Positions 1-8,538 of a stretch of 45,763 nucleotides of DNA are shown in pieces. The position numbers were made by a program, and so were the translations under genes. The notes under the pieces were generated by a model. It saw nothing but the letters and a program-made list of their open reading frames with translations, made no database searches and was not told the DNA's origin. The stretch covers positions 1 through 45,763 of the forward strand of contig CAMDJV010000027.1 in the NCBI GenBank assembly GCA_945901085.1. Reading direction: 5' to 3'. Position 1 is the first letter of the stretch. Each line of letters starts with the position of its first letter. Source of the DNA: Rhodovarius crocodyli (GTDB lineage Bacteria > Pseudomonadota > Alphaproteobacteria > Acetobacterales > Acetobacteraceae).

Positions 1-1
1 C

Positions 2-316
2 CAGAGCCTGTCGCCGCATCTGTTTCGCGACTGTGCAGCCACCAGCATCGCCATCGACACCCCGCGCCACGTTCGAGACAGCCAACATGTTCTCGGTCAC
101 AGCTCGCTGGCCACCACTGAAATCCATTACAACCAAGCCAAATGTCTTAGCGCGGCTCATGCCTGGCAGGACACGTTGGCGGAATTGCGTGCCCGAGGTC
201 ACGCCCGATGCGGCGACGTGATGGACGAGCAGGGCGAGGACCGTTCCCTTCGGGACACGTCAAGCTATTGTGGTGTGAGCAGCGCCGCACGCGATTTCCG
301 GGAGGATCAGGTGTGA
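2..316 (+). CDS. Tyrosine recombinase/integrase, C-terminal part (5' end outside window)
   Basis: This frame is open from the left edge to a TGA at 314-316 and encodes the last 104 residues of a phage-integrase-type recombinase. The visible catalytic-domain signatures are HLFRD at residues 6-10 (the H-x-x-R element), HVLGH at 29-33 and the nucleophile context IHYNQA, with Tyr at visible residue 43. About 60 residues follow the tyrosine, a longer tail than in many integrases. The N-terminal DNA-binding and core-binding domains lie outside the window. Its stop overlaps the start of the downstream serine recombinase (ATGA), so the two are probably translationally coupled. Family membership is well supported; the element it belongs to is inferred. 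Confidence 0.85.
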   Translation, partial: QSLSPHLFRDCAATSIAIDTPRHVRDSQHVLGHSSLATTEIHYNQAKCLSAAHAWQDTLAELRARGHARCGDVMDEQGEDRSLRDTSSYCGVSSAARDFREDQV

Positions 317-2013
317 TGAGACCGTTGGCTACAAAACTTGGCGCCCGCGTCGCGATCTACGCCCGCTACAGCAGCGACCGCCAGTCTGAAAATTCGATCG
401 AGGATCAGCTCCGCATCTGCCGTGTTCGCGCCGAACGCGAGGGCTGGCAGATCGTCGCTGAATTCCACGACGCCGCAATCTCGGGCTCCACCGATGATCG
501 GCCTGGCTTTCGCGCACTGCAGGAGGCCATCCGTGCCGGCCGGGTCGATATCGTCCTGGCTGAGGCCTTGGATCGCATCTCCCGCGACCAGGAGCATGTG
601 GCGGCCTTCCACAAGTTGGTTCGCTTTGCCGAAATCCGCCTTGTCACCCTGAGCGAGGGCGACGTTGATCGCATCCATGTCGGCCTCAAGGGCACGATGA
701 ATGCACTGTTCCTGGAGGATCTCGGCCGCAAGACCCGCCGTGGGTTGGAGGGGCGGGTGAGGGCCGGCCGGTCAACAGGCCGCGTGATTTATGGCTATCG
801 GCGGGTAACAGGCGTGTTCCGGCCCGATGGCGAGCCGGAACGTGGTTTGCGCGAGATTGATCCCGAGACTGCCAATATCGTCCGCGACATTTTTCGCGAT
901 TACGCGGCGGGGCTGAGCCCGTTGACCATCGCGCGACGGCTGAACCAGGCCGGCATTCCCGGGCCCACTGGCGAGAGCTGGAACCAAATCACCATCCGCG
1001 GCACAGAACGCAAGGCCAATGGCATGCTGCGCCAGCGCCTCTACATCGGCGAGATTGTGTGGAACCGCGGTCACAAGGTCCGCGACCCGGTCACCGGCCA
1101 AGCCCATTCCCGCACCAAGCCGCCTTCTGAGCATGTCATGGGAGCGGCCCCTCATCTGCGAATTATTGACGATGCGGTGTGGGAGCAGGTTCAGCAGCGG
1201 TTGGCTCGGGAGAGCGCCCCGCAAGACATCGCGACAGATGCGCCGCGCTTTTGGGAGAAGCGCCGGCCACAGCATCTGCTCTCGGGAAAACTGTTCTGTG
1301 GGGTCTGCGACGGCCCGTTCAGCAATGCCGATTCCCGGGCCTACTCATGCAACCAGCATCGGCGTGGCCTGTGTACCAATAAGGCACGGGTGGAGCGCCC
1401 GCGGCTTGAAGCGCGGGTGCTGAGTATCCTGGCCGGTCAGATGATGGACCCGGAGCTTGCTGCCTTGTTCGCACAGGAATTCGCGCTGGAGTGGAACCGC
1501 CTAGCGGCCGAGGTGGATCGCGAAAAGGGCCGACTGCGGCGCGAACTTGCCGATGTTGAAAAGCGTCTTGACCATATCGTGGAGGCGGTCGCCTCGGGGC
1601 TGCGGTCAAATAGCCTGCAAGCCAAGCTGGCCGAGTTGGAGGCCGAGCAGACGAGACTTCAGCACCAATTGTTGTCGGCGCCGCCTAGCGCCGTGCGGTT
1701 GATGCCCAATCTCGGGCAGGCTTACCGCGACACGCTGGCGCGGCTGGTTGAGACCTTGGCTGGAGCTGAGGGCGGGGAGGCGCTCCATGCCGCACGAGAG
1801 TTGATTGAACGCGTGGTGATCCATCCCGCGCCCCTCCGCACACCACCGGGGATCACGGTAGAGGGGAAGTTCGCGGCGATGCTGATGATGGGCCAGCCAG
1901 GGTTGTCAGCGGCAGCGGCGGACACTATTGCCCGGGCTGCGAAGTTGGCGGATAAAGAAACTCCGGGAGGGCAAAGCCCTCCCAAGCGCCATCTATGCGA
2001 CCTTAAGAGTTAG
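316..2013 (+). CDS. Large serine recombinase (resolvase/recombinase/zinc-ribbon)
   Basis: This is a 565-residue site-specific recombinase. The resolvase catalytic domain covers about residues 11-150, with the nucleophile motif YARYSSDRQ (Ser19 by alignment with YARVS). The recombinase domain (about 160-330) includes the GYRRV segment. A zinc ribbon follows near 350-395, with cysteines in FCGVC, YSC and LC. A charged coiled-coil stretch rich in E, R and L lies at about 430-490. These are the parts of phage or ICE large serine integrases. ATG 316 was chosen because it overlaps the stop of the tyrosine recombinase (ATGA) and lies directly before the catalytic domain; an upstream in-frame start at 208 would add 36 unrelated residues. 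Its 3' end overlaps the convergent dehydrogenase gene by 11 bases. Confidence 0.93.
   Translation: MRPLATKLGARVAIYARYSSDRQSENSIEDQLRICRVRAEREGWQIVAEFHDAAISGSTDDRPGFRALQEAIRAGRVDIVLAEALDRISRDQEHVAAFHKLVRFAEIRLVTLSEGDVDRIHVGLKGTMNALFLEDLGRKTRRGLEGRVRAGRSTGRVIYGYRRVTGVFRPDGEPERGLREIDPETANIVRDIFRDYAAGLSPLTIARRLNQAGIPGPTGESWNQITIRGTERKANGMLRQRLYIGEIVWNRGHKVRDPVTGQAHSRTKPPSEHVMGAAPHLRIIDDAVWEQVQQRLARESAPQDIATDAPRFWEKRRPQHLLSGKLFCGVCDGPFSNADSRAYSCNQHRRGLCTNKARVERPRLEARVLSILAGQMMDPELAALFAQEFALEWNRLAAEVDREKGRLRRELADVEKRLDHIVEAVASGLRSNSLQAKLAELEAEQTRLQHQLLSAPPSAVRLMPNLGQAYRDTLARLVETLAGAEGGEALHAARELIERVVIHPAPLRTPPGITVEGKFAAMLMMGQPGLSAAAADTIARAAKLADKETPGGQSPPKRHLCDLKS
1965..1983. repeat. Perfect inverted repeat at the 3' end of the serine recombinase gene
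   Basis: GGGAGGGC-AAA-GCCCTCCC is a perfect 8-bp stem with a 3-base loop, lying inside the last codons of the recombinase gene. No T tract follows, so it is not a classical intrinsic terminator. Its GGC-AAA-GCC core matches the complement of the hairpin at 41637-41651, which suggests a dispersed REP-like element. Confidence 0.7.
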
Positions 2014-3046
2014 GCCCACGCCCCAGCCCCACGGGCTGCCAACGCGCCAGCGCCGTATTCTGCAGCACCGAAGGGTTCACGCAGCTCATCGGCCATTTGC
2101 CAGACAGCACCAGCGCCAATTCGCTGCCCACGCGGCGCTTGCGCGCCTCATCGAAGCGCGCCGAGGCCGAGGCCGTATGCGCCGAGAGAATCACATTATC
2201 CATCGACAGGATGGGGTTGTTGTGGCTCGGCGGCTCCACCTCCAGCACGTCGAGGCCGGCATAGGCGAACCAGCCCTCGCTCAGGGCCTTGATCAGCGCA
2301 TTCTCATCGACCGTGGGCCCACGGCCGGTATTGATGAAGATTGCGCTCTTCTTCATCTGCCGGAAATGCTGTTCCTTGAGCAGATGGGTGCATTCCGGCC
2401 GTGCCGGAGCATGCATGGAGACGAAATCCGACTGGCTCATCACCTCGTTCAGCGTCGCCGGCATCACGCCATGTTCGGCGATCTGCGTCTCATCCAGGAA
2501 CGGATCATAGGCGATCATCCGCAGGCCGAAGGGCGCAGCACGGCGCGCAACAGCGCGCGCCACACGGCCGAAGCTGACAAAACCCAGCGTCTGGCCCATC
2601 AGGCGGGGGATTTTCAACAGCGCCGGGCGGCCTTCCTTCCAGCGATGTTCGCGCACCATGCGGTCCTGCTCGATCACCCGGCGGAAGGTGCTGAGCAGCA
2701 GCGTCATGGCATGGTCGGCCACCTCCTCGATGAAGGTATCGGGCACATTGGTCACCGGGATGCCGGCTGCGGTGGCGGCCTTCACATCCACGCTGTCCAC
2801 GCCCACCGAGCCCAGGCTGATCACCTTGCAGTTCTTCAGGGCGGCGATGATCTCGGCGGTGATGGGGATGCCCTTGGCATAGATCGCATCCGCCGTGGCG
2901 GCGGCGGCGATGAAGCCGGCGGTGTCCATCGGCGCTTCGATGATCTCGGCATCCATATTGGCGAGCGCTTCCATCTCCAGCGAGTAATCGCTGCTGCCGA
3001 CGGTGAAGCTGGCCCCGGCCGGGGTGACGATACGTTGTTTTGCCAT
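2003..3046 (-). CDS. D-2-hydroxyacid dehydrogenase (CtBP/PGDH-like)
   Basis: A 347-residue NAD-dependent D-isomer 2-hydroxyacid dehydrogenase, expected to interconvert a 2-keto acid and a D-2-hydroxy acid in the cytoplasm. The catalytic residues are in place: Arg242 in NTGRGP, Glu271 in EVEPP and His290 in LSAHTAS. The nucleotide-binding loop near 155-164 reads LGFVSFGRVA. The usual GxGxxG is therefore SxGxxA; the final Ala is common in CtBP-like members, the initial Ser is less usual. ATG 3046 is preceded by GGAGGA at good spacing; an in-frame ATG 19 codons upstream has no such support. The gene is monocistronic, converges on the serine recombinase, and is divergent from groES across a 346-base regulatory gap. 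The substrate cannot be read from the sequence. Confidence 0.9.
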   Translation of the reverse strand: MAKQRIVTPAGASFTVGSSDYSLEMEALANMDAEIIEAPMDTAGFIAAAATADAIYAKGIPITAEIIAALKNCKVISLGSVGVDSVDVKAATAAGIPVTNVPDTFIEEVADHAMTLLLSTFRRVIEQDRMVREHRWKEGRPALLKIPRLMGQTLGFVSFGRVARAVARRAAPFGLRMIAYDPFLDETQIAEHGVMPATLNEVMSQSDFVSMHAPARPECTHLLKEQHFRQMKKSAIFINTGRGPTVDENALIKALSEGWFAYAGLDVLEVEPPSHNNPILSMDNVILSAHTASASARFDEARKRRVGSELALVLSGKWPMSCVNPSVLQNTALARWQPVGLGRGPNS

Positions 3047-3207
3047 GTGTTCCTCCAATGATAACTTGTCAGGAAGCCAAGCATGCAAGGGCGGGCGCCA
3101 CAACCCTGGGAAAGCAGGCGCATCGCCAGCAGCCCCGTCCGGGCTTTCGGCGCCTCAGCCATGCGTCTTGCGGCAAAAAACCGTAAAAATAACGTAAAAA
3201 CATTGAA

Positions 3208-3234
3208 TTAGCACTCATGCTCGGAGAGTGCTGG
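3208..3234. promoter_or_regulatory. CIRCE element 1 (HrcA operator)
   Basis: TTAGCACTC, nine bases, GAGTGCTGG. This matches the CIRCE consensus TTAGCACTC-N9-GAGTGCTAA in 16 of 18 arm positions. It lies just upstream of the -35 of the groES promoter. CIRCE is the binding site of the heat-shock repressor HrcA; no hrcA gene is in this window. Confidence 0.92.
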
Positions 3235-3240
3235 AAATCC

Positions 3241-3269
3241 CTTGACGCCAGTCAACCAAGCCCCTACAT
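3241..3269 (+). promoter_or_regulatory. Sigma-32-like heat-shock promoter of groESL
   Basis: CTTGAC, 14 bases, then CCCCTACAT. This resembles the alphaproteobacterial RpoH consensus (CTTG in the -35 region, CCCCAT-like -10) and sits between the two CIRCE-like palindromes. Transcription would start near 3275, giving a leader of about 115 bases before groES. The assignment is inferred from motif and position. Confidence 0.7.
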
Positions 3270-3271
3270 CG

Positions 3272-3298
3272 CTGGCACTCCTTGGGTGAGACTGCTAA
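3272..3298. promoter_or_regulatory. Second, degenerate CIRCE-like element
   Basis: CTGGCACTC, nine bases, GACTGCTAA. It has the exact 9-9-9 architecture, 7 of 9 matches in the left arm and 8 of 9 in the right arm. A further half-site, GGGTGCTAA, follows at 3300-3308. Its position over the predicted transcription start is the classic place for HrcA repression. Confidence 0.65.
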
Positions 3299-3322
3299 CG
3301 GGTGCTAAGCCCAGCGGCTTCC

Positions 3323-3355
3323 CCACGGATCCGTGGCCCAGGGGCTCCCCTGGGC
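3323..3355 (+). other. Two adjacent hairpins in the groES leader
   Basis: CCACGGATCCGTGG (3323-3336) is a perfect 14-base palindrome. It abuts CCCAGGGG-CT-CCCCTGGG (3337-3354), which can be extended by one G-C pair (3336-3355). Both lie in the predicted 5' untranslated region, about 20 bases upstream of the groES ribosome-binding site (AGGAGAGG near 3376-3383). They could stabilise the mRNA or tune translation; there is no direct evidence for a thermosensor. Confidence 0.55.
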
Positions 3356-3392
3356 TGCATGACTTTCACCCTTTCAGGAGAGGATTAGCCAT

Positions 3393-3692
3393 ATGAGCTT
3401 TCGCCCCCTGCACGACCGCATCCTGGTCGAGCGCATTGAAGCCGAAGCCAAGACTGCCGGCGGCATCATCATCCCCGACACCGCCAAGGAAAAGCCGCAG
3501 GAAGGTCTCGTGATCTCCGTCGGCAACGGCACGATCAACGAAGATGGCGATGTCCGCCCGCTCGACGTCAAGGCCGGTGACCGCATCCTGTTCGGCAAGT
3601 GGAGCGGCACGGAAGTGAAGCTCGACGGCAAGGATCTCCTCATCATGAAGGAATCCGACGTGATGGGCATCATCGACACCAAGTCCGCCTGA
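3393..3692 (+). CDS. groES: Co-chaperonin GroES (Cpn10)
   Basis: A 99-residue Cpn10, the heptameric lid that caps GroEL during ATP-driven protein folding in the cytosol. The N-terminal strand [12 protein letters not shown], the mobile-loop region [17 protein letters not shown] (about residues 19-35) and the C-terminal half containing [11 protein letters not shown] are all typical, and the length is normal. ATG 3393 follows a strong AGGAGAGG. It is the first gene of the groESL operon, with groEL 78 bases downstream. The CIRCE elements and RpoH-like promoter upstream imply both repression by HrcA and heat-shock activation. Confidence 0.98.
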   Translation: MSFRPLHDRILVERIEAEAKTAGGIIIPDTAKEKPQEGLVISVGNGTINEDGDVRPLDVKAGDRILFGKWSGTEVKLDGKDLLIMKESDVMGIIDTKSA

Positions 3693-3701
3693 TTTCGGGC
3701 C

Positions 3702-3733
3702 CGGCGCGCGAGGCCGCAAGGCTCGGCGTGCCG
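3702..3733 (+). other. Intercistronic hairpin between groES and groEL
   Basis: An imperfect inverted repeat folds around a GCAA tetraloop (3716-3719), with arms at 3702-3715 and 3720-3733 and an internal two-base mismatch. No T run follows. In Agrobacterium, groESL mRNA is known to be cleaved between the two cistrons; this hairpin is a reasonable candidate for a similar processing or stability element, by inference only. Confidence 0.5.
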
Positions 3734-3755
3734 CCCGTATCCGCAACATTCGTAA

Positions 3756-5417
<1,662 letters not shown>

Positions 5418-5444
5418 GAAGTCCAAGCCTTGCGAGAAACGAAG

Positions 5445-5473
5445 GGGCGGTCCGCAAGGACCGCCCTTTTTTT
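5445..5473 (+). terminator. Intrinsic terminator of groESL
   Basis: GGGCGGTCC-GCAA-GGACCGCCC is a perfect 9-bp GC-rich stem with a GCAA tetraloop, followed directly by seven T residues. It ends at the stop codon of the convergent hydrolase gene. Confidence 0.95.
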
Positions 5474-6314
5474 ATGCGTCGAGGCTCCAGCGCCCACGCT
5501 CCACGGTCGAGAAAAAACTCTGCATCTCGCGGTTAAACGCCGCCGGCTCCTCCAGATTGATGGCGTGCCCGGTGCGCGGCTGCATCCACAGCCCGCAATG
5601 GGGGATGGTGCGCTTGAGGAAGCAATTGGGTTCGATGCAGGGCCAATCCTCATCACCCAACGCCAGCAGGGTGGGCACCATCATGGTCTTGAGTTCCGCC
5701 TCCCAGGCGTAAACCGGGTCGCGCGCGCCCTGGTAATATTGCTGCGTCATCGCCGAGCCCTCTGGCGAATGCTCGCGCAGATGGGCAACGAATTCAGCCC
5801 AGCCGCGCGGGTCCTTCTTCTTCAACTGCACCCGGGTCGGGCTATGGCCGGATTCAAGGGCAAGATCATGCCAGCCATCGCTGCGCAGCGCATCGGCGCG
5901 CACCACCTGTGCGGCGCGAAACGCCTCAAGCTCGGCCAGGTTCGAGCCAGTGCCCACGCCCGCCACCACCAGCGCCGTCGCCATTTGCGGGTAGCGGATG
6001 CCAAAGAGCAGGGTGGCAAAGGCCCCCATCGAGAGCCCCACCACATGCGCCTTGGGAATATCAAGGTGGCGCATCACCGCCGCGATATCGGCCGCGGCAA
6101 AATCCTGGCCATAGAGCCTGGGGTCGCTCGGCACTTCGGAGGGCGTATAGCCGCGCGCATCAAAGGTGATGCAGCGATATTCGCGTGAAAAGAAGCGAAC
6201 CTGCTGCTCCCATTCGCGGTGATCCGAGCCGTATTCATGGACGAAGACGATGGGGTGGCCATGGCCCGTCTCCTCATAATGCAGGCGGGCACCTTCGGCT
6301 TGTGCGTATGGCAT
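5472..6314 (-). CDS. Alpha/beta-hydrolase fold enzyme
   Basis: A 280-residue soluble alpha/beta hydrolase. The nucleophile elbow is GLSMG with Ser95; the likely acid is Asp221 or Asp223 in LGDEDWP, and the base is His250 in RTGHAIN. The oxyanion-hole segment is VHEYGSD near 25-31, where most relatives have HG. ATG 6314 starts the conserved domain; an in-frame ATG 65 codons upstream would add unrelated sequence reaching into the next gene. The gene is divergent from the ABC transporter operon at 6494, with a shared 179-base gap. Possible roles are ester, lactone or C-C bond hydrolysis; the substrate is not evident. Confidence 0.88.
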   Translation of the reverse strand: MPYAQAEGARLHYEETGHGHPIVFVHEYGSDHREWEQQVRFFSREYRCITFDARGYTPSEVPSDPRLYGQDFAAADIAAVMRHLDIPKAHVVGLSMGAFATLLFGIRYPQMATALVVAGVGTGSNLAELEAFRAAQVVRADALRSDGWHDLALESGHSPTRVQLKKKDPRGWAEFVAHLREHSPEGSAMTQQYYQGARDPVYAWEAELKTMMVPTLLALGDEDWPCIEPNCFLKRTIPHCGLWMQPRTGHAINLEEPAAFNREMQSFFSTVERGRWSLDA

Positions 6315-6493
6315 GGTGGTTTCCTCAAACAGTGCCGCCCCAGCTTGGCCCCGCCAATGCCCGCTGCATAGCGGCTGCCCGCCGCGCCCCAACACCCAAA
6401 GCCGCAACGGGCTTGCGAATTTTTGTGATGCGGGCGACATCGCACCCATTGGCGGGAAGCCATGCAGGCAAGCGAAACAGGGAGACCAGGACC

Positions 6494-7675
6494 ATGTCCA
6501 TTGTGACACGACGCAGCGCCATCACCGGGTTTGGCATCGCCCTGGCCACCCCCCCTCTGGCCATCCCCGCCCTGGCCCAATCGGGCGATGTCTTCCGCAT
6601 CGGCCTGATCCTGCCAATGACCGGCCCCTTCGCCAGCACCGGCCGGCAGATCGAGGCCGCCATCCGCGCCTGGCTGCGCGCCAACCCGGCCCCCATCGCC
6701 GGCAAGCGCATCGAAATCCTGCTGCGTGACGATACCGGCGTCGCCCCCGATGTCACCCGCCGCCTGGCGCAGGAGCTGGCGGTGCGTGAGCGGGTGCAGG
6801 CCCTGGCGGGCTTTGGCCTCACGCCGCTCGCTCTCGCCGCCGCCCCCATCGCCACCGAGGCGAAGCTGCCGATGATCGTCATGGCGGCCGCCACCGCCAT
6901 CATCCCCAGCCGCTCGCCCTTCATCCTGCGCACCGCCTTCTCGCTGCCGCAGGCCACCGCCCCCATCGCCGTCTGGGCGCAGCGTGCGGGCATCCGAACC
7001 GCGGTCACATTGGTCACCGATTTCGCCCCGGGCCTGGATGCCGAGCGCGCCTTCAAGGAGCGTTTCACCGCCGCCGGCGGCAGCGTGACGGCCGAGCTGC
7101 GCACGCCGCTGCGCAACCCCGATTACGCCCCCTTCCTGCAGCGGGTGCGCGATGCGCGGCCCGATGCGCTTTTCATTTTCGTGCCCTCCGGCGAGGGCGC
7201 GCCACTGATGCGCCAATTTGCTGAGCGTGGCCTGCGCGAGGCCGGCATTCGCCTCATCGGCACCGGCGATGTGCTCGATGACGATATCCTGAACGATATC
7301 GGCGACAGCGCGCTCGGCGCCGTCACCTCGCACCACTACTCGGCCGCGCATGACAGCGCCGAAAACCGCGCCTTCCTCGCCGCCTATGCCGCCCAGGCGC
7401 CCGGCCAGCGGCCGAATTTCATGGCAGTGGGCGGTTGGGATGGCATGCATCTCCTGGCCGAGGGCCTGCGCCGCACCCAGGGCAATACCGATGGCGAACG
7501 CCTGGTCGCCGCCATGGCCGGCCAGGAATGGATCAGCCCGCGCGGCCCGGTGCGCATCGATGCACAAAGCCGCGACATCGTGCAGGACATCTATATCCGC
7601 CGCACCGAGCGCCGCGACGGCCAGCTGTGGAATATCGAGTTTGACCGCGTCGAGCGTGTGGGCCCGATGGGCTGA
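6494..7675 (+). CDS. ABC transporter substrate-binding protein, LivJ/LivK type
   Basis: A 393-residue periplasmic binding protein of the type I (leucine-binding) fold. The N-terminus carries a twin-arginine-like export signal (TRRSAITGFG, hydrophobic stretch, ending ALAQS near residue 29). The mature part begins FRIGLILPMTGPFASTG, the usual start of amide/urea/branched-chain amino-acid receptors. The start ATG 6494 is preceded by AGGGAGA. The next gene overlaps its stop by one base, and four transport genes follow without gaps, so this is the receptor of that importer. The ligand is not predictable; relatives bind branched-chain amino acids, amides, urea or aromatic acids. Confidence 0.9.
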   Translation: MSIVTRRSAITGFGIALATPPLAIPALAQSGDVFRIGLILPMTGPFASTGRQIEAAIRAWLRANPAPIAGKRIEILLRDDTGVAPDVTRRLAQELAVRERVQALAGFGLTPLALAAAPIATEAKLPMIVMAAATAIIPSRSPFILRTAFSLPQATAPIAVWAQRAGIRTAVTLVTDFAPGLDAERAFKERFTAAGGSVTAELRTPLRNPDYAPFLQRVRDARPDALFIFVPSGEGAPLMRQFAERGLREAGIRLIGTGDVLDDDILNDIGDSALGAVTSHHYSAAHDSAENRAFLAAYAAQAPGQRPNFMAVGGWDGMHLLAEGLRRTQGNTDGERLVAAMAGQEWISPRGPVRIDAQSRDIVQDIYIRRTERRDGQLWNIEFDRVERVGPMG

Positions 7676-8538
7676 TGGCCTCCGCCATCACCGTGCTGCT
7701 CGACGGTGTGGCGGCGGGCATGCTGCTCTTCGTCCTCTCGGTTGGCCTCTCGGTGACGCTGGGGCTGATGAATGTGGTCAATCTGGCGCATGGCGCTTTT
7801 GGCATGCTGGGCGGCTATGTCTGCGTGGTGTTGCTCAACCGGCTGGGTGTGCCGTTTCCCCTCGCTTTGCTGGCGGCGGCCGCGGCGGCGGCGGCCATGG
7901 GTTTTGTGCTCGAGCGGCTGCTCTATGTGCATATTTATGGCCGGGATCACCTCACCCAGGTGCTCTTCTCCATCGGCCTCGTGTTCATCATGGGGGCGGT
8001 GGCGGATTGGCTGATGGGTGCCCGCACCCAACTCATCCAATTGCCATCCTGGCTCTCGGGGCGGATGGAATTCGCCGGCATCGGGCTCGGGCGCTATCGC
8101 CTCTTTCTGATCATCCTCTGCGGCTTTGTGGCACTCGCGCTGCATTTTGGCCTGGTGCGCACCCGTTTTGGCGCCCGGCTGCGCGCTGCGGTGGATGATG
8201 GGGTGGTGGCCCGCGGCATGGGGCTGCCGGTGGGGCGCATCTTCTCCATCACCTTCGCGCTGGGCTCGGGCCTGGCCGGGCTGGGCGGCGCGCTTGGGGT
8301 GGAAATTCTCGGCCTCGATCCGAATTTCCCGCTGAAATACATGGTCTATTTTCTTGTGGTCGTGGCCGTGGGCGGGGCCAATTCGGTGGCCGGGCCGTTT
8401 CTGGCCGCGCTACTGCTGGGGGTGGTGGATGTGGCCGGGAAATATTGGATTCCCGAGGTGGGCGCCTTCATCATCTACACCGCCATGGTCGTGCTGCTCC
8501 TCGCCCGGCCGCAAGGCCTGCTGGCGCGGGCGAAATGA
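7675..8538 (+). CDS. Branched-chain amino-acid-type ABC permease, LivH family
   Basis: A 287-residue inner-membrane permease with multiple hydrophobic segments across its length. Family signatures include LGLMNVVNLAHGAFGMLGGY near residues 22-45 and the loop GVVARGMGLPVGRIFSITFALG near 178-200. ATG 7675 overlaps the stop of the binding-protein gene (TGATG), and its own stop overlaps the next start (ATGA). This indicates tight translational coupling in one operon. Confidence 0.92.
   Translation: MASAITVLLDGVAAGMLLFVLSVGLSVTLGLMNVVNLAHGAFGMLGGYVCVVLLNRLGVPFPLALLAAAAAAAAMGFVLERLLYVHIYGRDHLTQVLFSIGLVFIMGAVADWLMGARTQLIQLPSWLSGRMEFAGIGLGRYRLFLIILCGFVALALHFGLVRTRFGARLRAAVDDGVVARGMGLPVGRIFSITFALGSGLAGLGGALGVEILGLDPNFPLKYMVYFLVVVAVGGANSVAGPFLAALLLGVVDVAGKYWIPEVGAFIIYTAMVVLLLARPQGLLARAK

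Noticed and set aside
208-315. An upstream in-frame start extending the serine recombinase by 36 residues
   Set aside because: The added residues are unrelated to recombinases and overlap the tyrosine recombinase tail in another frame; the ATGA overlap at 316 fits better.
5472-6509. A longer hydrolase start at 6509
   Set aside because: The 65 extra residues would overlap the divergent receptor gene start and do not resemble the family N-terminus; ATG 6314 begins the conserved fold.
6074-7567. A 497-codon antisense frame opposite the first ABC receptor
   Set aside because: It has no family match, no supporting ribosome-binding site, and conflicts with both the hydrolase gene and the receptor gene.
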